DNA of 64,000 nt from Clostridiaceae bacterium (GTDB lineage Bacteria > Bacillota > Clostridia > Christensenellales > CAG-917): positions 32,452 through 96,451 of the forward strand of contig JAITPR010000031.1 in NCBI GenBank assembly GCA_031289315.1, written 5' to 3'. This document shows, in pieces, positions 1 through 15,000 of the stretch (position 1 is the first letter of the stretch; every line of letters begins with the position of its first letter). The notes beneath the pieces are model-generated. The model saw only the letters and a list, made by a program, of their open reading frames with translations, ran no database searches and was not told where the DNA came from. The position numbers and the translations under genes are program-made.

Positions 1-3000
1 GACGTAACAGATTTACGTTACGGGACCTTGAAAGCCGACTACGTGATGCCCAACTTCCACAGCGACGTAAACCGTGCGGACTACATGCAGCTTGACAAGA
101 ACGGGCAGGTGAGTTTAGAAACCATTTACTTTTCCATAAGCGGCGAATTTGATTTAAGAATTCCCGCTGCGGAGTGGAACCAGCTTAATTTGGCGGCGGA
201 CGCGTCCAAAATAGAATTAGGCATGATATTGGCAAAGCTTTTGGTGGACTTTGAAGCCGAGGTTGACGCCAGTTACGCCTTTATTTTGGAGGCGAATATC
301 AACATCGGTGAAATTATTAAATCCGGTATTAACGGCATTTGGGACTCCGATTTGCGTCTTGCGGTCATCAACAAGAGGACGGGCGAAACCGTACTTGAGC
401 TCATTTTAACGGAACGCGCCATTTATCTTGACGCGTCGGCTTTAGGCATAGAGCGCATAAAGTTTGACTTAGGCGCGGTGCTTGAAGGCGGCTTCGTGGG
501 TACCGCGTTATCTTCGGCGGACGAGGAGCCGGAGAAACTGAACCTAATGGGCATAATTGGCGCGGCGCTTACCGGTGTCAAATTGAGCGATACTTCTTTG
601 GAAGTCGTGCTTGCCCAAAATGTGCTTCAAGCCGTTTTAAAAATATTGGGCGTATGGGGCGACGACGCGTCCGGACCGGTTTCAATCACTATAGAAGATC
701 GTTCGGGCAATCCGTTGTTGCTTGAGGACGCATTATTCAGCAATTTAGGCTTGTCGATAAACTTCGGCGAGGGCTTAAATATACCGTCCTTATCCATAAA
801 TCTGTATGCGTCCGTTCCGGATCGTTTAAATTTGGGCTTGTCTTTGGGCAGTATAAATCTTTCGCTTGCGCCTAAGACGATAAAGCCGGCAAATATACTG
901 GACTTTGTGGACATACTGGCGAACCCCAACATATGGCTTGCGGCGGGCGCTTACGTTGATTTAGATTTAAGCAATGGCAATATAAGCCTGCAAAACATGT
1001 TGGGAGGCATGCTTGCCAATCTTCTTTCCTACGACACGTATTTGGACGGCGAACAACAAAGGGATACGGACGGCACGCGGCAATATATAAGTTTTGTCAA
1101 AGAGGACTCCGGCACCTACACGGTTAAGGGTAAGGTTTACCCCGCCGATCCGGAACTTGCTTCGATTTTCGGTTTTGTCGGTTACGGCACCGAGCAGGTA
1201 TACGTACTGGCGATTGATTTGCCGCGCGTAAAAATTCCCGGTTCCAGCCCTGAAAGCTTTTACGAGAATATGGACATATTGGTTACGGGCGCGCCGTACG
1301 GCGTTTGGGATAATGTCGTTTACGTCAATGTCTCCAATCCGGCTAACTCTGCGTTTTCGATAAGCTATACGACCAGCGGAGTGAGAAAAGATCTCGCCTT
1401 TGAACTTGACGCTACCGAATTCGACAGACAAACAATCGAAGTCGGCACACTTATAGAGGTTTACGGCGGCATAAATATTGATTTGGAGTTGAAATTAGAG
1501 GCTAATATCGACCTTTCCTCCGTATTGGCGGCGTTGCTTGTGCGTGAACCCGTACAAGGCAAGATAGGAAAATCGTTTACTAATAAACTCTTATACCGTT
1601 ACGACACGGCGGAAGGGAAATATGTGGTGACATCGGTGGAAGAAGCGGTTCTATATCAGACACAATATGTTAAATTGGAAGCCGACGGCTCCTTTGAAAA
1701 AATTCCCGACGGCACGTATAACTCCGCCGTCTATAAGGACACGGCTATATACAAAGCCGGAATTTACGGTTATTCATTGAGCGCCAACAATTACGTTATA
1801 GTGGATACTTCAAAAATAGAAGGTTACCAAACTCTGTACACTACGGGTAAGCCGCAAAACGCAGACAATACCCAGTTGCTGTTAGAGGTTCGCAGTAAGA
1901 GCGCCAACGTCGTATTGTTCGGCATTTACTATGTCGGCGGTATCCTTTATGCGGATTTATCGTCGATAGGCGTTGAGAGAGTGGCGATTTCCATTGATAT
2001 AATGGATTTAGTGATAGGCTTATTGCTTGGGGAGTCTCCCGCGATAGCGGCGGCTGCCGGTGTCGGAGACATAGGCGGTGCGGCGGACGAGTTTGGCTTG
2101 ACCTTCCTTGTGTTGTTATCCATACGGGACAGCGGCTTACAGCTTAGACTGGCGGAAGGGCTTGCGGGCTTACTTTTGGAGCTTGCGGGTATAAATATTC
2201 CTTCCGTAATAGCTGAAGCCGGCATTAAAACCGAAGAAGGCGATGCCGGTGAATTTACCAAATATTACTTATCTATTGCGTTGGGACGCGACGAAACCGA
2301 CGAGGTATTAAAACTTGAACTTGGCATAAACGCGCTTGAACTCGGTTTCACCGCGCGCAACATTTCCCGCCGTTCCTTCGGTTCGGACTATTCTGCGGTC
2401 AACATGTCTGCGGAGGGCAAGGGAATTGCCGGTATTTATCTTGAAGCGTCCGCTTACATCTCGTTTGAAGCGGATCGGTACGCGAATCCCGACGATATGG
2501 AATGGAACGTGGGCGAATGGGGCTTGCAGGATGTGTTGGTGGCGCTTTTGAACGACTCCTTGACGACCGATCCCAATGCGTTGCTACAGCTCACCGGGGA
2601 CAGTCTATCCTCATTTATATCTAAACTACTGATAGAATATCAGCTTTTGAATTCAATCGATGCGGCGCTCGGTATAAGATTGGCGCTTGACGTGCGCATC
2701 AATCCCAACGATTACACCTCATACGATGTCGGCAAGCACGGCGCGGTTTACTTGAAAACAGAAAAAGGCTATCTGATACACTACGTTGACGGAGTAACCG
2801 CGGCGGATGTGGCGGTGCTTTCAAGAGGCGGAGCGTTTTATTATAATACGGCGACTACCGGTCCGCAGACGTTTAGAAGCGCTACTGCGGAAGAAATAGC
2901 CGCAAGATTGACGGTATTTACGCTGAAAGCGAGTGAAGCGGGAGACGGCACGGGGCTTTGGGAATACGTGAACGGCGAATACAAGGCGTTTACGGGTACC

Positions 3001-6000
3001 CCTGCGGACGGAGTTACCTATTACACAAGCGTTATAGCGACCAATGCGGAGATAAGCGTCGGAACGGGCTTGTACTTCTTTAAAGAAAACACTGATTCGG
3101 ACGGCAATGTAACCGTAGATAAGGGATACTTAGTATCGGGTACAGCGGCGAGAGTTTTACAAACGCAAACGCTTGCCGCGGCTCTCTACTCCGCCGATAT
3201 GCGTCCGGCAACGGAAAACGAATGTTATTCATCCGATAAAATATGGGTGGAAAAAGACAAATTAATCACACAGCATGATGTGGTTGAGCACGGCATCTTA
3301 GCGTATCAGACGGAACAAGGCAAGATTTTGTATATAAGAGCGTATGACTCCGTTTTAGAAGCGACGGTTTACCATCCCGCGCGCGCCGAAGAAATTTCAG
3401 CGTTCTACCGCGATATGGACAACGAAACGCTTAAGCTTTACGTGAAAAGCGACCTCCTTGACGGTAGCCCCGTCAGTGCGGACGGATATTCGGAATATGT
3501 TCCCGCCAAACACGGCATTGTGGCGCTTGCGGCGGGCGACGGCTCCGCGTTGTACTATTACGACGCGGCGACACGCATGTTGACCGTGGCTACCTTAGAG
3601 CAGACTATACGCGGACTTAACCTCTACGTACAACGCGGCTACGACATAAATTACATATTAACGCACAGCGATATAGCCATAGAAATCTATAACGGCAAGT
3701 ACGGCACCGGCGAGAAAATAATCGGCGTATACCTGTTCTACGACGGTGACAACGTGTTAGGAAAGCCGCTGAATTCCGTTTATATCGACCTTGATACGTC
3801 GTTTGCAAACGGCGTCAAGTTAAAGGTTGACGGCGTTGCCTTAGGCGATCTTTTAGGCTTCTCTTACGACGAAAGCGAAACGGTCATATCCGCCGGCACC
3901 TACGCCATATCCTCGGCTGCGGCGAAGGACGAAGAATACAAAGAAAACCCGAACGGCACATATGAAACGGTGTTCGGCGTTATAAACGGCGCGATACGTT
4001 CGTTATCATTGTCAAACGAAGCCGTTTCGATTAACTTGCAGGAGAACATTTTAAACGAGCTTTTACCGCTTTTGTTCGGCGATATGCTTACGGACGCTAT
4101 GAAGCAAAATCTTGACTTACCGGGCTTAGACGGCGATAAGAGTTATCTGCGGTATAACCTTGCGGCTAAGGAGTTGCAGATATCGCTTGCGGTGTCGCCG
4201 TTTGCCATAGGGATAGGCTTGGGCGGCTTACGAGTAAGCTTTGCTTCGCCCGGAATAGCCGGTGTAAACCGTGACGAATATTCGTCTCTACAAGACTTGT
4301 CGGAAATTTCGCTCACCTTGCGTGCGGAATTGCGCGTGGATCTCTACCGCAAGACCGTTCCCGTCGGCGACATAGTCGGCTCCTTCGTGTCGGATTTGGC
4401 GCTTGCGTTTAACCTTGACATAGAGGAAGATTTATATATCGACCTAGCGCTTTTGGTGGAAGCCAACCTGGACAAAAACAATATCGTTGCAAACGAATTG
4501 TTGATAGAATTAATCGATGTCAAGAACCACGATACGGTGCTGTTCGGCTTATACCTTTCCGGTTCCGTTATTTACGTGGACACCGGCGCTTTAAACAGCG
4601 TACCGTTCAAGCTTGACGCGCCTGAAGAGGTCAGTTTGCTTATTGATATGATATTCGATCTCCTCAACAATATAATTCCCGCGGGGGAGGAGGTCGGAGC
4701 GGCTCCCGCCGACGACGGGCAGGTTATCGACGGCGCGCGTATCATTTTGGAGCTTGCGGAAAAGAATATCAAGCTTACGCTTGTGCAAAACCTTTTCTAC
4801 GCGCTGTTAGAGAGCTTCTTGCCTAGCATATTTGATGCCCTTACGGAAGTTTCCTACGTGGTATACGACCCGTTGGTTCACATCAACGCCAATCAATTCT
4901 ACTTCTTGAACGACGAAGGCAAATACGTTGAGGACACAATCACCAACATCCAAAACGCCGGAAAAACCGCCTACGTTACTGGCGAAGTAGGAATGCGTCC
5001 TTTCTTTGATTCCTTAGATTTGTCGCTGTCTATTGCCATAAATACCGCTGCTCCCGCAATCGACATAGCTATTACGAGTTCCGTTTTGGCGCTCCGTTTA
5101 TCCGTCGGCGACCCGCAGATACAGCTTTTCCGCTCCAATCTTGTGACCGGCAGAATTTTAAACGCCGTCAAGAACGCTGAGCAATTCGTTGACTTCGGTT
5201 CCAATAAGAAGATTTACTTCGACGTAGAATTTGAGATAAGATACGACATAGACGCCGGATACGAGCCGATTCTTTTAGATGAGGACGTACCTGCGTATGC
5301 GAAGTATACCAGCTATTTTGAATACGACCCGGTTAAACACTCCGCGCACACGGTATTCTATTATTTTGATACTAACATCTATAAGCGTGCGGACGGAAAG
5401 ACCGCGGCGGAAGTTATTTCGACATACGGCAAGGCATACGTGCTTGTTCCGGGCAGCTACCGTCAAGACGACTACGGCGAGTATAGGTTGCGTTCGCATG
5501 ACCTTTCTCCGTTAATCGGCGTCGTTGCGGGCATAGACGGTATAGACGACACCTTAGCTAAATTAGGCTCTTTTGATTTGGGCGGCAATAGCATCAATTT
5601 AGGCTTGTTGCTTTCAGATTTGTTACAGAGGATGGGGCTTTTGGTCTACACTAACGACCCCGTTTCAAATGCAATAGGTGTTAAAATATCCCTTCTTGTG
5701 GACTTGGAGCCCATCCTTGCCAACGGTTTCGGCGGTATTATTGGCGCTGTAGGCGACCTGCCCGGCTTACTCACCGGTTTGCTTGGCGGTTTGGAAATAG
5801 GTATCGAATTGTCCGCAAACGGCAAGACGGTATCCGTGTTCTTAATGGGCAATACCATTTATGTCGATTTAGGCGATATAGGCGGACCGCAGTTCAAATA
5901 CTCCGGTCTTGACCTTGCCGCGCTTTTATTCCCGTCCGGACTGGATAACCCCACGGGCTACGGCGATGTAAGAGGCGACAGCGCGTTGGGAGTTTCGGAA

Positions 6001-9000
6001 GCTGCCGAAACCGCCGCGGATGACACCAAGACGATTGTCGAGCGCATAATGAACGGCGCACTTGACAAGATATTTATCAACAATAAGCAGTTTGGCATTG
6101 CGTTATTGCCGCAAGCGATAGACGTAATAGTCGCGGAAGTCATGAGCATGCTTTTGGATACCGAGCTTGAGAATACCACCGATATGTTCTTCCTCTACGA
6201 CTACGAAACCGGCAAGCTGATAGGCAGGACAAGCGGTTTGTACCTTAACTTTGAGGACGAACGCGTAGATAACCGCAACTTAACGTTAGACTTTGACGTA
6301 TTTCTTACCAACGGACTTGCGGTAGGCTTCTCATTCCTTACGTATGATATAAGCTTCGGCGGCGTCAGCAGCATTATCGACAGACAGTCCATAGCTACGC
6401 TTCCCGACCTCAAAAACCTGTTGACACAGACCATAGATTTATCAATTACGTTGGCGCTTACTGCGGACGCCGATGGGAAGTTCGAAATTGCCGACAACAC
6501 CTACACGGGTGCGCGTTACAGTTTTGATTCTTCCACGGGACGCTACGTTCCCGACAACTTCGGCGAATATAAGATGAACCCGGACGGCATAAACGAATAC
6601 GACTTCACCGACGTTATAAATTCGCTTGTCAATCAGTTGATGCCGGATTTGGGACTCATATTCGGCGGTCTTAAGCTTGACGTAGGACTGTTGGAAAAGG
6701 CGTTATACGGCAGAATTTCCGCCAGTCTTAACTTAGCGGACTTCTTTGGATTGGGCAACACGCTCACCTCCGGTTACTCCATGGTGCCGGAAGGCATTGC
6801 CTCCTCCGCGGGTGTTGCCTATTACGAAATAAGCATGTCGCCCACGGTGGATGCGGACGGCGTTGCCGGTGTAAGCTACAAAATGGTGCCGGCGGAGTTC
6901 GATTACGAGTATTACTATCTTGCGACGGCATACGACGAAAACGCGACCTATTATTCTGTTAACGGCGTCGACGTAAGAAAGTATGATAGCATACGTGAAA
7001 GCGTCTTCAACGGCGGTGTCTATCACTTAAAGGGAAGCACCTCATTATTAAATCACAATGACACGACTTTTGACCCGAACGCGCTGTACTTAGATTACTC
7101 AGGCGCGGTTTTGACTGGCGTGAGAGGCTACGAATTTGTGCTTGCAGAGTTAGACTTCATGTCCGCCCAAACAGGCGATTATCATTATCCCGCGACGGGA
7201 ACGGCATATTTGGCGAAAAATAACGTTACCGGTTATGTGTCTTATGCCGGAGTACTTAAACCCGACGCTACCGCGGCGGAATTTAAGAACGGGTACTCAT
7301 ATATAGATATAGCAAGTGTAACACTATCCCGCGCAGAAAGCGATGTCCCGTCGGATAGCGCGACTTATATCTCGTTCAACCTTGCGACGGGAACTTATGC
7401 ATTGACCGCCAAGAACGATAGCGGAAGCTATGTTTTCGAGGACGGCATTGTGTATTACGATGTCACTATTATCTATGATTATTCTATAAAACCTGTGGCG
7501 TACCGCACCGGTGGTAGAGGAGCGCCGCGCTTTAAGGAAGATAGGGACTATTTCACCGCTAGCGCAACCACCGCGTTCATGGTAGTTAAAGAGAATGAGA
7601 AATATGATTTCTATACCTCTTATTATTACTACAATGAAACGTTGAGTGAATACATAGAAGTGCCCAAGGGCAAGTTCTTAGCGCAAAACACCGAAGACTT
7701 TAACCCTGAAACGCAATACTACACACGCGATGCCGGCGGCACCAGTGACGGACTCTACCGCGCGCTTAATACGACGACGGTATACGACGTAATTTCCGAG
7801 GATAGTTATTTCAACGAAGAAGCGGAGTATTACGGAGTGGTAAAGGTATACAACGAAAAGGGCGAAGCGGTAGGGCAAAAAACCGATAAAATTTACCGTG
7901 TCGCACGTACTGATGCCGGCGGGGCAATAGTCAAGGATTCCAAAGGGGAAATCGTCTATTACTTCCGTGCGGCGCGCAAAACTCAAAGCGGCGCAGTGCT
8001 TAGGGATGCAGGCGGTAATATAATCTACGACGAGATAGCCAGCGCGTCCGTAGCCAAAGCCGAGTATTTAGGCAGGGTTAACGTGTACAACAACGCGGGC
8101 GAGATTGTCGGTTGGAAATACGACAGCGTTTACCGTGTCGCGCGTACAAACGCCGCAGAAGAAATTATCGGTTACTATTTCCGTACGGAACGCAAAACCG
8201 CAACCGGCGTAATACTTAAGGATAAGGACGGCAACACGCTCTATGACGAGGTGTCGTTTATCATAGACACGAAAGCGGAATACTACGGCTCAATCTTCGT
8301 TGAAAGCGACCACATAGTAGCTAAAATCGGCAGAGTTTACGCCTTTAAGATGATCTTCGACGGCACGGTTGCGTACGGCTTTGTTGCCGCGGCTGAGAAC
8401 GTAAACGGAGAAACGTTAAAGGACGACGACGGAAATGTCCGCTATGAAGGTACTAGGGCATTATATACGAAGGAAATCGTAATAACAAAGGTAGCCGCCT
8501 CGGCGACTTACGACCCGTCCGTCACATATGTAAGGTATAGCAATGATGTCGGCGGGTACATGCAGATTTACGGCGCCGATGACTTCAACAGTTATTTGAA
8601 TAGCGACAGACTGTACCGCTACGGCTTCGCTTCCGCGGATAACGGCACATACTTTATTCAAGGCGACTTCGAAACGGCGAAAAACACGCTTCCCTTGTAC
8701 CGTTCGTTTATAATAAGCGACCTTGCAAGCGGCAACTGGAACTCCTTAGAGCTTGCCTTGCAGCTCATGGAAAAGAACGACGAGGGCGATTACAAGGTTT
8801 TAGGCGGCATCTATTTGGTGGACGGCACCTTGTACATAGACGGCTCCGGTATATTTGAAGACCAACCCGCTCCCGCGTACGTGTCCGGCTTTGCCGACCT
8901 CATAATGGCTGCGGCAGGCGTGTCTTCGGATGCCGCGTCTACGTCTGCGGACGGCGCTTCCACGGGCGACGCGTATGTACGCGACGCATTCTTAACGCTT

Positions 9001-12000
9001 TTGATGAGCGACCCCTTGTATAAGCTGTCCATAACCCGTGAAATTTTGGGCTTTGTGTTCTCATACGTATTGGGCGCCGACATCACGGACATTTTAGGCT
9101 CCATGAGCATAAGCGTCGACATAGGTAAGAACGTACCCTTACAGACCATACAGGACATCTCGTTAGGCTTAAGCATAAATTTGGGCGCGATAGATTTGTA
9201 CGCCGGTATTTCCGACATCAACATCGACTTCAAACACGGTGCTTCGTTTATGCCCCGCGAGGTTGCGGCAAACGCGACTTCGTTCGACAAAACGATAACT
9301 TCGTTCAGCTTTAACATCGACTTACACGTGCAGATGACCTCCGGAACGGTTGATTTCGGCGGCTTATTTGCCGACCTAGTCGGCGACATTTGGGGTATCA
9401 CCGCGGTGATACCGGAGGCGACCGGTTCGGAAATAAATATATCCGTGCGCGTGCTTGCGTCAATAGACTGGGGCAACTTCGCCAACACTAAGCTTGGAAT
9501 AGAGGTACACGCGGTATTCGGCGACTCCACCACTAAGTGGATAGGCTTATACTTTATCAACGACACGCTTTATATCGACTTAAGCGAGATAGGCGTTGCG
9601 CCTATAGCCGTAGGCAAGCTTACCTATGTGCCTCTGATAGACAGCCTTACCGCCGGCGCAAACGGCGTGGGTTTCCTTAACGGCATGGGTATCGGCGAAT
9701 ACTTAGAAAGCCTATTAGGCGGCTATTTAGGCAGAAATACCGCAACAGGCGTGGCGTTGTCCTCCATAGATACGGAGCTTGATTACGAGCTTGACGGTAT
9801 ACGCATACTACTCAACGACACCGGCGTGCGCTTAGAGATAGCCAACGACTTCTTAAGGTCGGTACTGGGCTTACTGGGCGTCAACGGACTTATCCAAAAC
9901 GCAATCGACTTAGGCGCGGAGCTTAGCGTAAACGGCGACCCCTTAGAGCTTAATCTAGCGTTGGGCTTGCACGCGGACGCGGACAGCGCATTCACTTACT
10001 ACGACCGCTACAGAGAGCTTTCCGCAAGCGAAAAGAGCAGCGTTGCGGACGCGGACAAATACAGCGAATATTATCGCTACGAGCCTACGGAGCATGCCGG
10101 AGCGCGCGTTTTCTACGCATACGACGCGGTAAACAAAAACTACTTCCGTCTTGATACGGACAGAAAGGTATACGCAAGTACAAGAATGTACATAACGCTG
10201 TTCACACTTGTAGGTAGCGTGTACGGCGTTTACAACGACGACGGCGTTATCGGAGATGGGTTGTATTATTACGACTACGACGAAGAGGAATATTATCTCC
10301 TGACGACGCAAGCGGAATTGAACGTGGTACCCTTGACGGTAAATGAATTTATAGTTGCTTTAGCCCTTATTTTGGACGATAACTATGTCAAAATAAACGG
10401 CAAGTTCCGTTCCGACCCGAACGGTACTCACACAAAGACTCCCGACGGCGAAAAAGAATTTATTGTCCAACTGTCCTTGCGCAACTTCGCCATAGTTTTC
10501 AGCGACAGCGATATATTCGACTTCTCGGCGTCCGGCTACACCGACTGGGAGGACATGGAATATTTAAGCATAGATTGGCGCATAGATTTTGACTATAACT
10601 TACCCGCGGTTATAACGGACTTCTCCCCCTTAGCGCAGTTGTTATTGCCGGAGCTTGCCAATCTAGTCGTACAATCCGGCGTGACCAACGCGGCGATAGA
10701 CGGCGAAGGCGCTTTGATAATCAGAGCGGATATAAACATCAAATATATAATTGATTTTGTGACGCAAATCATAGACGCTTCGAGCAAGGATGAGGACATT
10801 TTAGACTTCATACTTGACAATATCACCGACGTACTGAGCGCGCTCAATCTTGAAATCTCGTTGCACTACAACGGTAAACAGATGTTTGGTCTGTACGTCG
10901 CGGACGGCGGCATATACCTCTACTTAGAGGGGTTGGGGCTTCCCAACATTGCGGTGGGACCCGACATGATAAAAGAAGTTCTTACCATGCTGTTACCGCT
11001 TATAACGGGAGCCGGCACGTCCTCCGACGATAGCGCGCTTTCCACTGCGGACGAGAGCGGCAACGTGTTAGGGCTTGCCTTACCGTTGGTACAAGACCCG
11101 ATAATTTTACAGGCTATAAACGGTATTATAAAGGGCATTACGATTACGTCGCGCGTTACGGAACTGTTAATTAAGAACAGCTACATAAACACGGTGTTGG
11201 AATTGTTGCTTTCGGTATACGTACCGTATGATCCGGCAGTACACGGCGAGCTTGACCCGGCGGTTGCGGCGGGCAACGTCACGATTGACGGCTACACGGT
11301 TTACTATCATTCTAAGGCGGGCGACACGGACATTTACGAGCCGGCTACGGCGTCGCAGTTAAGAAATGGAGCGGATTTATTTGTCAGCCCGCGCCTTAAC
11401 CTATACGACGATCACGCATTTAAGGTAGGCGCGACTTACGTTCCCTACGACGTAGCGGTATACGGGGCAATCGACGCCACCAATCCCAACGGAAACATAA
11501 CCGAAAAGGGTTACACCGTCATGTTCAAGGACCCGGCAAGAAACTACTATGCGCCGGCTACGATAGCGGAGGTAGCCGCCGGTGACAACCTTTATGTTGC
11601 GGACGGCGACGACAGCAAGATAAGTATCAACTTTGAAGATTACAGCTATCAGCTCATAAACTCCGAAAACTGGACGGACGGCGATAAAAAGTATTCCTAC
11701 GTAGACGGAAAGGACTTTATTGAAGACCCGAACGGTGCTTACGCTAGGGTAAAAAGAGACGCGTTTGTGTCCTTTAGACTTTATATATTTGAGAGCATGG
11801 TAAACGTCAAGCTTGACATACCCGCCGTCAAGGCAAACGAACGTCTTGTGAAGCTCCCGAACGGAGCCGTATTTGAGGACTTAGTTACTCTTAAATACGA
11901 GGTTTATACCGCTACGGAATACGGCGCGGTGCAATCCGTCACGGACGCCTCCGCACAGCTTACTACGTCGTCCGGCTACAAGCTTTATTACCTTAACGCC

Positions 12001-15000
12001 GGCGAATATCAGCCCGCCACCGCAAGCACGCCGTCGTCGCCCTTGTATATCAAGACGTTGAACATCGGCTTATCCTTGCAGCTTCGCGGCACGATAGAAA
12101 TAAGCGCTCCGTCCGCGGGTGCTAGCGTCAAGCTAGGCGACCTATTACCGGGCTTACTGGGTGACCTCCCGACCATCTTAGGCGCGGAAGACTCCATAGA
12201 CGTCACATTCTACTATGAAATTATGCTCAATGCCGGCATATCCTTAAGCCCCGACACGGGTTCCTTTAAGGTATCCGACTTTGGTTTAGCGTTGAACCTT
12301 TCTAGACAGACCGGCACGTCCGTAACTAAGTTTATAAGCTTGTATTACGACGACAAAACTGAAGCCTTATATATTGACTTGTCTAGCTACAACGTAGGCA
12401 AGGTTGCCATAGGCGGCGTTTCCGTCCCGGAGATAATCAACGGCTTGTTGTCGCCCGACAGCAGCGCTACGGCGTCGGCTTTAGACCCGTACGAAATTCC
12501 GTACTTACTCATCGACGTGTTCACGTCGGCACTGCGCGCGGAGCTTTCTCCGAGGCTTTTACAGAGCCTGCTTAACATGCTGTTGGGAAGCGATGTAGCC
12601 TCCTACATACCACAGGTAGGCATAACCTTGCAGCTTACGGAAAGCCCGATTACCGCCTCCATAGGTCTTGTCGTATACGGCGACGTAACGCCTCCGGGCG
12701 GCGGCGTTTCCTCCACGGGACCGATACTTAACATAGCACTCGGTTGGAACGGCTTTGACGTAGTAGATTTCGGTTCGGATTTGAAGCTTTACGTCGACAG
12801 AGGTATCTTCGGCGCGGACGGCGACAACGACTTTGCCGACTACACGAAGCTTGCCAACCTTGACTTAGCCCCGGTGCTTGCGGGCGGTACGCTTGATATA
12901 GGCAGCTTGATAAAGATTGACCCGGACTTTGACTCCGTAGGTCTTAACTTGAGCATAGACTTAGGCTTCTCCGCCGCGCAAGGCGAGCATTCGTGGGACG
13001 ACTTCTTCACGGCGCTGCTTTCCGGCAATTCCGCCGCCGCACGCTTAAGCGTAATAGACGGTGACAGCATAACGAGCGTGAGCTTAGATATTGAAGCGTT
13101 GATAGGCTTAAGCCGCTTGACCGACTTCTTGTTAGGTGAAACCGACGACATCTTGCAAGCCCTTGCGGGTACGCAGCTTAGAATAGGGTTGGTAGTGCAT
13201 TACGGTGCCGGACCCAACGCGGAAAAGGTAAAAATGGTTACGCTGGTCGTCGAAATAGACGAAAACGGCGGAATTACGGTATATATCGACGCGTCCGGGC
13301 TTGTGTCGCAGACAAAGGTTTGGGACGAATATTCGGGGACATGGCTTCCCGCCGCCGATAAACTGAACTTAGGCAAATTAAAGATAGGACCGCTGTATTT
13401 AAGCAACTTTGCGTCTACTGCCGGTGCATCCTCCGCGCTTTCCTCCGCCGACGAGGTTATCAGCGACGAAAACTACGGCTTAATCGGCGAAAGCGTATAC
13501 AACGTAATCAAAAACCTATTCTACAAGATAGGTTACTCCGGCAACGCGTTGGTTATCACGTTTAACAACGACCTCACCAATGCCATAGCCGGTTTAATCG
13601 GCGCGGACGAGATGACCGACGCGGAAATCCCCATAAGATTGCTTGAGCTGTCGCTAGACTTGTTCGACATAACCTTAAACGGGCGCTTAAGCTTAGACAA
13701 CGAGTCCGGCAACTTCGCCGCGGAGATATTGCTTAACGTCGGTGGTTTGTCCGTGACGTTCAATAAGCTTTCCGACAACAAAACGTTGCTTCCCGAGGAT
13801 GTGCGCATGTACACGACTTTGGGCGAACTGGTAATCAACTATGAGTTAGGCGCGCGTTTGGACGTCTATTCCGACAGAACCGGCAAGACCTTAGAAAGCG
13901 GCAATGTAGCCCCGCCCATGGACATTTCCGGAGTAGTGGATCTCATAGGTTCGTTGCTTGAGGGCGGAGTGCTGTTCAAGAGCCCCGTTTTCAACATACG
14001 TTCCTCCGACGACATAATAAACATGTTTACGGAGCTTAAAATAGCCTTATACCTTGACATAAGCGACCTTGACAGCCTGCAATTCATGCTTTCGCTGTAC
14101 GGCGCTACGGGCATGGGCATGTCCGCGTACATAACGGGGCAAGACATCTATATAGATATGGAGATGTTAGGTCTTCCCATGATAAAGATAGGGAGCCTCA
14201 ATGTAGGTTCGCTGTTGGAGGGCTTAATCGGCAGTTATATCGGTGTGGATTACGGCGACAGCGCGCATGCGGCGGATTTAACATCCGCAAAATCGCTTGC
14301 GCTTAACGCCGGTACCGCCTACCTGCTTGCGTTGATGAAGCCGGAGTATTTGGCAATAGCCATAAATACCGAGCTTATAAACGTGATACTGGGCTTCATT
14401 CTTGACCTTGCGGGAGCGGATTTAGGAGACTTCACGTTGCCCGCTTTGGGAACGCTGTCCTTAGGGCTTGATTCCGAAGGCGTATACGCGGACGGCACGG
14501 TTTACGTGTCCGGAAGCGGGTATGCGACGGCGCAGCAATTAGAAGCCGCCTCCGAACTGTTCGTCAAGGACGGCGACACATACCGTCCGGCGACCAACGC
14601 GGACTTTATTGCCGCCAAGCAGATGTATACGGGGAATATCGTCAAGGCGACGGCGGCACAGATTGCCGAAAGCGATAGGCTGTCCGTCAACGTGACCACG
14701 GTTATAAGACCGAATTTGACGCAATTGAAAAATTATCTTGCCGACCCGACGATAGGTACGATACACTACATCGAGCAGTCCGGAAAGGCATTCCCGGCGA
14801 CCGTAGCGCAGGTAGCGGCACGCTTGTCCTTCTACGAGATAAGCACCTCCGACCCGCTCTATACCTACACGCTGGTTCCCGACCTAGGCGCGATTTACGT
14901 GACGCCCGACAGCGTATTTAAGATCTCGTTTATAGAGGCGGCGGCGGCGCAAGTCGCATACCGCGCCACGCTTACCTACGGGAACGGCGACATAGCCGGC

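Noticed and set aside
28..30. TTG at 28 as the start of the giant protein
   Set aside because: The frame is open to base 1, no ribosome site precedes the TTG, and the sequence begins in the middle of a module.
8811..9566. Minus-strand open frame of 251 codons under the giant gene
   Set aside because: Ser/Pro/Thr-rich translation typical of an antisense shadow of Asp/Gly/Ala-rich coding DNA.
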